Below are positions 5,423 to 11,473 of a stretch of DNA of 26,836 nucleotides, piece after piece. A program made the position numbers and the translations under genes. This DNA is from a virus. Every line of letters begins with the position of its first letter. Position 1 is the stretch's first letter. The notes beneath the pieces were generated by a model. The model ran no database searches. It saw nothing but the letters and a program-made list of their open reading frames with translations, and was not told where the DNA came from. The DNA lies in IMG/VR virus record IMGVR_UViG_3300009162_000019, positions 1 through 26,836 of that record. One strand, 5' to 3'.

Positions 5423-5586
5423 TGGCAGACACCGGAGCACCCCGCTACCCCGTGATCATGGTGACCGACACCGGGGCCCCGCCCGGATGCGTGAACGTCC
5501 ACGACCAGGCCACCGGTCAGACGGTACAGGCGCCCGCCACTCAGGAGGGATACCTCCAGGCGATTCGTGACCTGAACCGGCAGTAA
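5422..5586 (+). CDS. Small unknown protein, last gene of rightward operon
   Basis: A 54-aa protein starting in a TGATG overlap. Predicted strands (YPVIMVTDTG; GCVNVHDQATGQTVQA) are followed by a helix (GYLQAIRDLNRQ), suggesting a small alpha/beta fold. The strong terminator at 5593-5629 follows within 7 nt. No family is recognised. Confidence 0.55.
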   Translation: MADTGAPRYPVIMVTDTGAPPGCVNVHDQATGQTVQAPATQEGYLQAIRDLNRQ

Positions 5587-5592
5587 CGCCAC

Positions 5593-5629
5593 AGCGGCCC
5601 GTCCCCGGGTGAATCGGGGGCGGGCCGCT
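5593..5629 (+). terminator. Terminator of the rightward small-gene operon
   Basis: AGCGGCCCGTCCCC (5593-5606) pairs with GGGGGCGGGCCGCT (5616-5629): 14 bp including one G-U, with a 9-nt loop. It starts 6 nt after the stop codon at 5586. Confidence 0.85.
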
Positions 5630-5658
5630 ACCGTGTTCAGGATAGGGCACGGGTCTGA

Positions 5659-5673
5659 CACACCAGGAGTGTG
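5659..5673. repeat. Short inverted repeat upstream of the ncRNA promoter
   Basis: CACAC (5659-5663) and GTGTG (5669-5673) flank CAGGA, just upstream of the CAGGGGTTGACA element. It is a candidate regulator site, though short. Confidence 0.3.
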
Positions 5674-5680
5674 GCAGGGG

Positions 5681-5709
5681 TTGACAGAGGCTGAGCGGTC
5701 CGGAAGGAT
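5681..5709 (+). promoter_or_regulatory. Promoter driving the structured RNA region
   Basis: Perfect -35 TTGACA (5681-5686) with the CAGGGG extension, a 17-nt spacer and -10 AAGGAT (5704-5709, one change from the streptomycete TAGGAT). Predicted start near 5716. There is no credible protein gene downstream before the terminator at 6073. Confidence 0.65.
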
Positions 5710-5722
5710 AGGCATCGCAAGA

Positions 5723-5753
5723 CACCAGAGCGGGATGAGCCTAGGCTCTGGTG
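5723..5753 (+). ncRNA. 5' hairpin of the structured transcript
   Basis: CACCAGAGC (5723-5731) pairs perfectly with GCTCTGGTG (5745-5753), 9 bp with a 13-nt loop. It lies about 7 nt after the predicted start of transcription. A second, smaller hairpin follows at 5762-5783 (CCCG/CGGG plus a G-U). Together they could protect the 5' end of the RNA. Confidence 0.5.
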
Positions 5754-5784
5754 AGAGGCTGGCCCGGTCGCATTCCAACGGGTG

Positions 5785-5847
5785 GCGCGTGAAGAGCAGC
5801 CGAAAGACCGCTCGGTACCAAGACGGGTTCGAGGCCCGTCACGCGCA
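5785..5847 (+). ncRNA. tRNA-like element 1, lacking a normal anticodon arm
   Basis: A perfect 7-bp acceptor-like stem GCGCGTG (5785-5791) / CACGCGC (5840-5846) is followed by A5847. It directly abuts a canonical T-arm: ACGGG, loop TTCGAGG, CCCGT (5823-5839). Only 31 nt lie between, too few for both D and anticodon arms. They can form either GAGC/GCTC (5794-5797/5810-5813, 12-nt loop lacking the GG of a D-loop) or GCCGA/TCGGT (5799-5803/5812-5816, 8-nt loop lacking U33). At 63 nt it cannot be an ordinary tRNA. It may be a tRNA mimic, a processing signal for RNase P, or a decayed tRNA. Confidence 0.5.
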
Positions 5848-5926
5848 CAGGAGTCAAACGATGATCGGACGAGACCGTGTGCTCACACCTAGTGAGACGG
5901 GCCGTCGTTCGGACTAGAGACTCCTG
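5848..5926 (+). ncRNA. Multibranched stem enclosing a ribosome-binding site and an 18-codon ORF
   Basis: CAGGAGTC (5848-5855) pairs perfectly with GACTCCTG (5919-5926). Inside are GTGT/ACAC (5877-5880/5885-5888) and CTAGT/ACTAG (5889-5893/5913-5917), the latter enclosing GACG/CGTC (5896-5899/5903-5906). The outer stem contains AGGAG at an ideal 7 nt from ATG 5861. It therefore looks like a translational switch or simply a junction of the larger RNA. Confidence 0.45.
5861..5917 (+). CDS. Possible 18-aa peptide in the structured RNA
   Basis: ATG 5861 to TAG 5915-5917 encodes MIGRDRVLTPSETGRRSD, preceded by AGGAG with a 7-nt spacer. No homology can be claimed. The same bases form a multibranched structure that would hide the ribosome-binding site. 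The ORF may be a leader peptide, or chance. It does not end in the small hydrophobic residues of a tmRNA tag. Confidence 0.25.
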   Translation: MIGRDRVLTPSETGRRSD

Positions 5927-5946
5927 GCGACGGCCGTAAAACGTGG

Positions 5947-6071
5947 CGCGTGTTGGCAGAGAGGCCTAATGCAACCCCTACGGGCTGTGGGGGTGTGAGA
6001 GCAGACCGAGCGTCCCTAGGGGATTGACGCAAGGAAACTCAGAACCGTGGGTTCAAATCCCACACACGCAC
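5947..6071 (+). ncRNA. tRNA-like element 2, with an aberrant anticodon arm and an extra arm
   Basis: The 3' end is a textbook T-arm (GTGGG, TTCAAAT, CCCAC, 6047-6063) abutting ACACGCA (6064-6070). That strand pairs with CGCGTGT (5947-5953) in 6 of 7 positions (C-A at the end). T5954 and a D-arm follow (GCA 5956-5958 / TGC 5970-5972; loop GAGAGGCCTAA with the GG pair). Next, instead of a 17-nt anticodon arm, comes an 8-bp stem (5974-5981/5987-5994) with a 5-nt loop and no U33. An extra arm follows: TGAG/CTCA (5996-5999/6038-6041) around GCGTC/GACGC (6010-6014/6026-6030). TAGGGG (6017-6022) could alternatively pair with CCCCTA (5975-5980). At 125 nt this is a five-arm structure and not a standard tRNA. 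Confidence 0.55.
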
Positions 6072-6072
6072 T

Positions 6073-6105
6073 CCCGCCCGGCCGTCTACCTGTCGGCCGG
6101 GCGGG
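6073..6105 (+). terminator. Terminator of the structured RNA transcript
   Basis: CCCGCCCGGCCG (6073-6084) pairs perfectly with CGGCCGGGCGGG (6094-6105), 12 bp with a 9-nt loop. It begins one base after the end of tRNA-like element 2, so the RNA would end with that element. Confidence 0.8.
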
Positions 6106-6159
6106 CCCAGAACTCCCGCTGCCTTGCCGACCCCCCCCCGGTGGCGTAGCGGTCCGAGA

Positions 6160-6198
6160 AGAGACCCCCTTCCCGAGTGGCCCGGGAAGGGGGTCTCT
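6160..6198 (-). terminator. Terminator of the late structural operon
   Basis: AGAGACCCCCTTCCCG (6160-6175) and CGGGAAGGGGGTCTCT (6183-6198) are perfect complements, 16 bp with a 7-nt loop. It lies 9 nt after the holin stop codon and would end leftward late transcription. It is symmetrical, so it could also stop rightward read-through. Between it and 6105 (6106-6159) I see only a run of C (6131-6139) and nothing else. Confidence 0.85.
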
Positions 6199-6207
6199 GT
6201 CGTCTGC

Positions 6208-6423
6208 CTACTCCGAGATACGCGGCCGCTCCGGATCCCCCGTGAACCGGCCCGCAAGCCCCTCCAACAGCACCAGAACCGCCGCAGACGCGCTCACCGT
6301 CAACGCGGGCACCCACGCGAACGTCTGCACATCGAACGGCGTCGAGGCGGCAGCCTGCGCCGCCAAGGTCGCAACCCCGACGCCAGTCACCTTGAGGGCC
6401 AGTCTCTTCAGGAACACGGTCAT
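6208..6423 (-). CDS. Holin-like small membrane protein
   Basis: A 71-aa protein with a basic start (MTVFLKRLALK) and two hydrophobic segments, about residues 11-27 (KVTGVGVATLAAQAAAS) and 37-57 (WVPALTVSASAAVLVLLEGL). A charged C-terminal tail follows (GRFTGDPERPRISE). Size, two-segment topology and place at the end of the tail genes fit a phage holin, which forms membrane holes at lysis. The ATG at 6423 follows AGGAGAG. No endolysin gene is next to it in this window, which lowers certainty. Confidence 0.65.
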   Translation of the reverse strand: MTVFLKRLALKVTGVGVATLAAQAAASTPFDVQTFAWVPALTVSASAAVLVLLEGLAGRFTGDPERPRISE

Positions 6424-6432
6424 GGGTCTCTC

Positions 6433-7059
6433 CTAGCTTGTCGTCATCCGCATGATGAACAGCTCACGCTCGTTAATCACATACTCCGAGACGTCCGGCG
6501 TCGTGTCCGCAAAGAACTCCACCGAGAACGCGTCCGTCGTCCCGTTCATGAACACCCCCGAACCGGCATTGAACCGGCGCACGTTCCGGTCCGTCGACGT
6601 CACCGGAAAGTGATGCGTCGTACCCGCCACAAGCGTGCCAGACCCACCCGGCGCCGCAGTCGACACCTTCCGGATCTCCACCCGCAACTGCACAATCGAC
6701 GCCGCCAACGTCAGCACCGGCACGTCCACGTACGCCTGCACCGCGTAGAACCCAGGCACAGTCGGGTTGATCATCCGGAAGCCGACCTCCTGCGACTGCA
6801 TCGTCGCCGGAACCTCATTGAAGTCCGTGGTGTCGAACGGCACCCGCAGCGTCCCCACCGTCGCCCCCAAAGACGGCGTCAGAGACGCGAACGTCCCAGT
6901 CCCCCGGAACCTGGACACCGGCCGGCCTGTCACGCTCGCCGTGAGCGCACAGACATCCGCATCGATCGCCGTCGCCAGAGACTGCAACGCCCCCGGAATG
7001 TCCGTCGGATCCGTCGGCAGGCTGTACGGGTACGCCCGGTTAGCCGTGTTCGCAGGCAT
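6433..7059 (-). CDS. Minor tail protein / tail-tip appendage
   Basis: A 208-aa protein. The N-terminus (MPANTANRAYPYSLPTDPTD, then IPGALQSLATAIDADV) is the short helical segment with which many actinophage tail appendages dock, and it resembles that of the next upstream gene. The rest is beta-rich (TLRVPFDTTDFNEV; GFYAVQAYVDVP; LTLAASIVQLRVEIR), a C1q/TNF- or jelly-roll-like pattern. It starts in a TGATG overlap with the gene at 7059-7616. It is probably host-binding or tail-tip decoration. Confidence 0.6.
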   Translation of the reverse strand: MPANTANRAYPYSLPTDPTDIPGALQSLATAIDADVCALTASVTGRPVSRFRGTGTFASLTPSLGATVGTLRVPFDTTDFNEVPATMQSQEVGFRMINPTVPGFYAVQAYVDVPVLTLAASIVQLRVEIRKVSTAAPGGSGTLVAGTTHHFPVTSTDRNVRRFNAGSGVFMNGTTDAFSVEFFADTTPDVSEYVINERELFIMRMTTS

Positions 7060-7616
7060 CAGACCACCACCTTCGTCGCAGACAGGCTCCGGTTCGTGAT
7101 GTTCAGCGCCGCCGCGGACGAGTGCGTCACCTCAAGTCGGAAGAACGTCCCGATCACGGTCACGTTATGCAACCAGCACACCGTGATCTCCGTCGGGTTG
7201 TTCTGCGAACCAGCCTTCGAATCGATGGCCTGGTTCACGCCGCCAATCGCAATCGCCAACTGACGGCCGTTCACCGACGCGTTGCCATTCGAAGCGAACG
7301 TCACCGTGCCCTCAATCAGGTAGATCCCCGTGGACGTTGTCGTCAGCCGGTCGTTGTTGACACCCAGGTTCCCCATCGCCGCGTTGTCGTAGTCCTCCGT
7401 CGCGAACGTCACGAACGTCGGTGTGTTCGCCGCGATCGCCTGGTTCGCGGTCGCGGACACGCGCGCGGACGGAGCAGCCATCGCCGTGTTGATGCGGGTC
7501 ACCTGCGCCGCAACATCCAGGTCGACGTCCGTCGCGAAGTCCTGGATCTGCGCCGGGAAGTTGTTCACGTCCGGGTACAGCTCGTACGTGTACCCGCGCG
7601 GAGTGTTCTGCGGCAT
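7059..7616 (-). CDS. Minor tail protein, C1q/jelly-roll-like
   Basis: A 185-aa protein starting at ATG 7616 (MPQNTPRGYTYELYPDVNNF) in a TGATG overlap with the previous gene. The N-terminal segment (FPAQIQDFATDVDLDVAAQV) parallels that of the downstream neighbour, suggesting a common attachment mode. The body is beta-rich with repeated strand patterns (TPTFVTFATEDYDN; STGIYLIEGTVTFASNG; QLAIAIGGVNQ; FRLEVTHSSAAALNI), like trimeric C1q/TNF-like receptor-binding heads. Function inferred from fold pattern and position. Confidence 0.6.
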   Translation of the reverse strand: MPQNTPRGYTYELYPDVNNFPAQIQDFATDVDLDVAAQVTRINTAMAAPSARVSATANQAIAANTPTFVTFATEDYDNAAMGNLGVNNDRLTTTSTGIYLIEGTVTFASNGNASVNGRQLAIAIGGVNQAIDSKAGSQNNPTEITVCWLHNVTVIGTFFRLEVTHSSAAALNITNRSLSATKVVV

Positions 7617-8353
7617 CAGGCAAGCCTCGCTATCACGTCGTCCCACACAAGCGCCTGGCCGGCCGCCAACGTCGACCGTACAGCTACCCGCATGAACCCG
7701 GTCACCGGAGCCGTCACGTTCCCGAACAGCGACCGATACGGCGGGTACTGCGGCAGGTCCACCGACGTCGTCACCACAATGTCAGCGGAAGACGTCGTCG
7801 GGTACAGGTTCGTGGCGTTCGCGAACCACAGCGCCACGATCGCAGCGTCAGCTGTCGGAGTCCCGCCCCCGTAGTCCCCGCCGGCCACAGCCGACAGCGA
7901 CCACACCTGCCCGGACGTCACCGGGATCGGCGACGAGTACAGGTAGTGGACCGACGCCTGGCCGGAGTACACGCGCGCGACAAGGTCCCCGTCCGGCGCC
8001 CCAATCACGTCCGTCACCGTCGCCGATGACGCGCCGGAGATGTCCGCCGAGAACCAGTCCGTGGGGAACGATCCTGCCGGGGACTCCTCGAACGAGGGGT
8101 TGAGGACGGAGTTCGAGCCGGCCCCGATTACCCGGCCCTGCGCAATCCAGGAAGCATCCTGCCGCAGCACCTGCACCACAGTGCCCGGCGCCGGCGGCGT
8201 GATCGCGGTCGCTGTGAACGGGCCCAGGAACGCCACCGGCACGGTCGTCCCGCCGATGTCCACGAACATCGAGTTCGGGGTAGCAGCGACCACGGTCCCG
8301 ATCCGTGACTCGGTGAACCGGCCATCCTCGGGGACCGGTGTCGGGCTAGTCAT
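7616..8353 (-). CDS. Minor tail protein with N-terminal OB-like and C-terminal carbohydrate-binding-like domains
   Basis: A 245-aa protein. Residues about 15-78 (RIGTVVAATPNSMFVDIGGT; AITPPAPGTVVQVLRQDASW) look like the small beta-barrel found in phage baseplate/tail-hub proteins. After a linker, residues about 83-245 (LNPSFEESPAGSFPTDWFSA onward) match the start of carbohydrate-binding jelly-roll modules ('NPSFE...P..W'). This suggests binding to cell-wall glycans. It overlaps the upstream gene by 8 nt (8346-8353). Confidence 0.6.
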   Translation of the reverse strand: MTSPTPVPEDGRFTESRIGTVVAATPNSMFVDIGGTTVPVAFLGPFTATAITPPAPGTVVQVLRQDASWIAQGRVIGAGSNSVLNPSFEESPAGSFPTDWFSADISGASSATVTDVIGAPDGDLVARVYSGQASVHYLYSSPIPVTSGQVWSLSAVAGGDYGGGTPTADAAIVALWFANATNLYPTTSSADIVVTTSVDLPQYPPYRSLFGNVTAPVTGFMRVAVRSTLAAGQALVWDDVIARLA

Positions 8354-8912
8354 CGAAACGCACCCCCAGAGCCCACAGCGTCAGACCGTAGACGATCACA
8401 TCCGCCGCGTTCCCGGTGTGCCGAGTCCGGACCGTCAGAACGTCTCCGACCGACAAGAACGCGATGTCCCGCCACGTCACCTTGTCTCCGTTCACCGAAC
8501 CGTCGAACCCGTTGCCCTGGGTTGAGAGAGGGTCCCCGTTCACCAGGGTTTCGCAGCGCAGGCCGATGATCCCCGGCGCCGGCGGCTGTGCTAGGCAGGT
8601 TCCGCCGATCATGTACCAGCCGGCCCGGTTCACCCGGATCACATCCGACACCGTGTCCGCCATGCCGGCGTTGTCGAAGTTCGGTGTCCCGCTCAGGAAG
8701 TGATCGACCTGGTTGCCGGCCGTGTTGTCTGCCGACGGCACGGACACGGCCGGCGGGTTCGTCAGCTGGTTCGTGATCCGGTCGGCGAGTTCCTGCACCG
8801 CAGTGTCCGTAGCAATCGCCAGATCACGGAGCTGCGCGATGTCCGACGCATCCTTGACCAGCGGCGGGTTGCACTCGGGGTACGGGAGCCCGAGGCAGTC
8901 TGTTTGGTCCAT
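8346..8912 (-). CDS. Minor tail protein
   Basis: A 188-aa protein. The start is MDQTDCLGLPYPECNPPLVK, followed by a helix (DIAQLRDLAIATDTAVQELA) that may form a trimeric stalk. The C-terminal part is beta-rich (NRAGWYMIGGTCLAQP; GIIGLRCETLVNG; TVRTRHTGNAADVIVYGLTL), similar in character to the two appendage proteins at 6433 and 7059. The ATG at 8912 follows GAGGGGAC. It is a likely component of the distal tail. Confidence 0.55.
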   Translation of the reverse strand: MDQTDCLGLPYPECNPPLVKDASDIAQLRDLAIATDTAVQELADRITNQLTNPPAVSVPSADNTAGNQVDHFLSGTPNFDNAGMADTVSDVIRVNRAGWYMIGGTCLAQPPAPGIIGLRCETLVNGDPLSTQGNGFDGSVNGDKVTWRDIAFLSVGDVLTVRTRHTGNAADVIVYGLTLWALGVRFDD

Positions 8913-8921
8913 GCCGTCCCC

Positions 8922-10016
8922 TCAGCTCAGAGTCGCTTGCGAGCGCACGAACGCGCGCGTGTTCAGGTTCATCACTCCCGGCGCCAGCGGATACGTGATC
9001 GTGTCGATGACCTGCGTTGACGATACCCCGCGGGACTCAAGCCGTACGGTGTCCCCCGGCTCGAGGCTGTAGTCCGGGACCATGCCGACCGTCCACGAAG
9101 ACGACAGGGCCGTAGCGGCCTCGAGTTGCGCCCGCGCGTACGTCGTAGCCTGTCCCTGCGTCAGCGGCGTCTGGACCTTGATGATCTGCGACACGCGGCC
9201 GAACGGCCCCCCGAACATCGTCGGCGACGCAGGGTTGAGGTCCGTGGCCGTCACCCGGAACGGCACCCCGCCATCGAACCGCTCCACCACCACAGTCACA
9301 CTGTTCGCGGCCCCGTCCCGGGTGATGGCCGGTACCCCGGTCACAAGCAGTCCGCCCGGGCCGTCCGTGATCGTCTGCACGATCACACCAGTGTCGTACG
9401 GGTACGCGCGGACAACGAACGAGCCATCCCCGAGCGCGTACCAGCGGCCGCCGAGCGCCCCCGCAAGCGTGTCGATTGCCTGGCCCCGGTCCTCGTCCCA
9501 CGTCAGCTTAGGGGTCTGCGCATCCGCGACGTCGTTCGTCCCGAACACGGCAGACGGCAAAGCCTCGGAGATGAGCCGGCGGATCTGATTGAGCACGGTC
9601 ACGTTGTCGGAGTTCCGCGGGGACTGGAACCGGAACCCGATGACATCGGCCGCCAGATCATCGACGCGCGCGGTGACGTCCCCGTTCGCGTTCCTGGCGA
9701 GATCCCCCACCCGCCCGGCGATCAGCGGGAACATCTCCTTTGACCCGTCTCCGAACTCCATTCCCCCGCGGATCTTCACTACCGTCTGGTATGGGGTGAG
9801 GACGGACGTCGCAGACGTAGGCCAGAACTCCGGCCCCAGGTTGAACGTCCCGGACCGGGTCACGCGGTGTGTCAGGGCAGCCTGGACGGAGCCGCCGAAG
9901 ATGGGCACGTCGTTCTCCAGCAACGCCCCGCCCGGGCCCGCGTACAGGTCCGCCTCGAAGGCCAGTTTGTGCGGCGCGTGGATCGCTGCCTTGTACTGCG
10001 TGCTCGCCGTCAGCAT
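8922..10016 (-). CDS. Minor tail protein, DUF5047-like
   Basis: A 364-aa protein. The ATG at 10016 starts in a TGATG overlap (MLTASTQYKAAIHAPHKLAF). It contains a beta-rich N-terminus (FGGSVQAALTHRVTRSGTFN), LTPYQTVVKIRGGMEFGDGS, WDEDRGQAIDTLAGALGGRW and the C-terminal DYSLEPGDTVRLESRGVSST, then QVIDTITYPLAPGV. This order matches the actinophage tail-hub-like family labelled DUF5047, from my memory of the family. It is probably a structural part of the tail tip next to the distal tail protein. Confidence 0.7.
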   Translation of the reverse strand: MLTASTQYKAAIHAPHKLAFEADLYAGPGGALLENDVPIFGGSVQAALTHRVTRSGTFNLGPEFWPTSATSVLTPYQTVVKIRGGMEFGDGSKEMFPLIAGRVGDLARNANGDVTARVDDLAADVIGFRFQSPRNSDNVTVLNQIRRLISEALPSAVFGTNDVADAQTPKLTWDEDRGQAIDTLAGALGGRWYALGDGSFVVRAYPYDTGVIVQTITDGPGGLLVTGVPAITRDGAANSVTVVVERFDGGVPFRVTATDLNPASPTMFGGPFGRVSQIIKVQTPLTQGQATTYARAQLEAATALSSSWTVGMVPDYSLEPGDTVRLESRGVSSTQVIDTITYPLAPGVMNLNTRAFVRSQATLS

Positions 10017-11473
10017 CAGACCGTCGCCTGGAAGTTGTCGAAGAAAAAGTTGATGGGCAGCGGGTTCGTGAACCCGGCCGTGGTCGTCGAGCGAACCCCG
10101 ACGTTCGCCGGCAGGGTGAGATCCGGATCGGACGCCGTCACCATCCAGCCGGCCGGCTCCGCACCGGACGTCAGCCACACCTTCGCCATCAGGTTCGTCC
10201 CGTCCACCCGGAACCGCATCGTGTAGATCGCGTTCGCCACGTACACCAGACCGGTGGCGAGGAACGCAAGCTGTGTCTCCGCGTTCGCGATGCGCTTGCG
10301 CACCGCAAGCGTGATTGCGCCACCGACCGCTACCTGGCAGCGGGCCATGTAGAAATCAGCCGTCGAGAGCGCGCGCGCGACGACGAACGGGAAGAACTGG
10401 CCCCCGGTGAGCGGCACCGCGTCGATGGCCCAGTCGCACGTCACCGTGACGTCTGCGGTAGGCCACGGCGCCAACGACGTCATCGTGACACCAGCCGCGC
10501 CATGCGATTGCACGCCGCGGGTGCCGTTGACGGAGTAGTTCGCGCCGGCCCCGCCGGTCGTTGTCCACACCTGCCCGGTGTCCGCGGTCCCCCACCCGCC
10601 AGCGACCACACGCGTGAACGTGTCCCGGAACGGCACAACCGGCGACGTCGCCCCGCCCGGGCACGTCGCGGTGCCGGCCGCGATCTCTCCCCACGTCGCC
10701 CCAGAGGCGGTCATATCCGCGAACGTCGGCCACACCGATTGGACCGCGCACCAGTTCGCGCACACTGTGCCCTGTTGCGGGCCCGTGGGCCGGTCGACCG
10801 CCGTGAATGGCGCTTCCCACACCCGGTGCGGCTTGCGCTGGTCAACCGCCAGGTACTCCTCCACTAGATCGCCGGGCTGCACGATGACGTCCGGGAACCC
10901 GTAGACCGCAGGCAACTGGAGCTGGAGCGGGCCCCCGCCGGCGAACAGCGTCTCGACGGAATCCTTGGCGGCGAGGGACTTCGAGAAGAGCTTCATGCTG
11001 CCATCGAGCCGCTTGCGGACGCCATAGATGTCCGCGGGCACGCGCGCGTTGTAGACGTCGAACAGGTTCGCGTCGGCCCGGTACGTTTTGTTACCCAGGC
11101 CGGCCCACACCAGGAACGGGGCGCCAGGGTTGCACACCGCGTCGAGAGCCTGGCTAGCGTTCGGACAGAACTCGAATTCCAGGTTTGCCCACGGGCGCAG
11201 CGGGTCCTTGACGAGCACGGTGCCCGTCGAGGCTTCCGTGAACGGTCCCTGCACGATCTGCGTGCCGCCCGGTGACCCGGTCCACCGGTACCAGATAGCG
11301 ACGTCAAGCGGGGCCGTGGTGTCGTAGTACGAACCCATCTGGCTGAGCAGGTCAACGGTGTCCAGAAGTGTCCAGGGGCCCGTCGCGGACGCGCCCCGTT
11401 CGACCGTGGCCGTGGTCTGCGTGCCCGGCGCGGCAGTGAAGTCGACCGTCAGGTAGACGATTCCGTCCGCCAT
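10016..11473 (-). CDS. Large minor tail protein with lectin-like C-terminal domain
   Basis: A 485-aa protein. The N-terminal part (about 1-90, ADGIVYLTVDFTAAPGTQTT) is an FN3-like or structural beta domain. The middle (about 90-260) contains a tail-specific region with VPADIYGVRKRLDGSMKLFS. The C-terminal part (about 290-485: FRDTFTRVVAGGWGTADTGQ onward) has the pattern of concanavalin A/LamG-like glycan-binding domains. It directly follows the tape measure gene (TGATG overlap at 11473), the usual place of the distal tail protein. Confidence 0.65.
   Translation of the reverse strand: MADGIVYLTVDFTAAPGTQTTATVERGASATGPWTLLDTVDLLSQMGSYYDTTAPLDVAIWYRWTGSPGGTQIVQGPFTEASTGTVLVKDPLRPWANLEFEFCPNASQALDAVCNPGAPFLVWAGLGNKTYRADANLFDVYNARVPADIYGVRKRLDGSMKLFSKSLAAKDSVETLFAGGGPLQLQLPAVYGFPDVIVQPGDLVEEYLAVDQRKPHRVWEAPFTAVDRPTGPQQGTVCANWCAVQSVWPTFADMTASGATWGEIAAGTATCPGGATSPVVPFRDTFTRVVAGGWGTADTGQVWTTTGGAGANYSVNGTRGVQSHGAAGVTMTSLAPWPTADVTVTCDWAIDAVPLTGGQFFPFVVARALSTADFYMARCQVAVGGAITLAVRKRIANAETQLAFLATGLVYVANAIYTMRFRVDGTNLMAKVWLTSGAEPAGWMVTASDPDLTLPANVGVRSTTTAGFTNPLPINFFFDNFQATV

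Noticed and set aside
5785-6071. Ordinary tRNA genes
   Set aside because: The T-arms and acceptor stems are convincing, but 63 nt is too short and 125 nt too long, and neither has a 5-bp/7-nt anticodon arm with U33. Listed as tRNA-like only.
5785-6071. A standard tmRNA
   Set aside because: Total size and end pairing fit loosely, but the conserved 5' sequence of tmRNA and a tag ending in Ala-Ala are missing.
5947-6071. tRNA interrupted by a small intron (CCCCTA/TAGGGG as anticodon stem)
   Set aside because: The alternative stem exists, but the insert of about 30 nt is far too short for a self-splicing intron and no anticodon can be placed.
6131-6139. C-run as a frameshift or regulatory site
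   Set aside because: It lies in a non-coding gap between two terminators; most likely neutral, or a sequencing-sensitive homopolymer.
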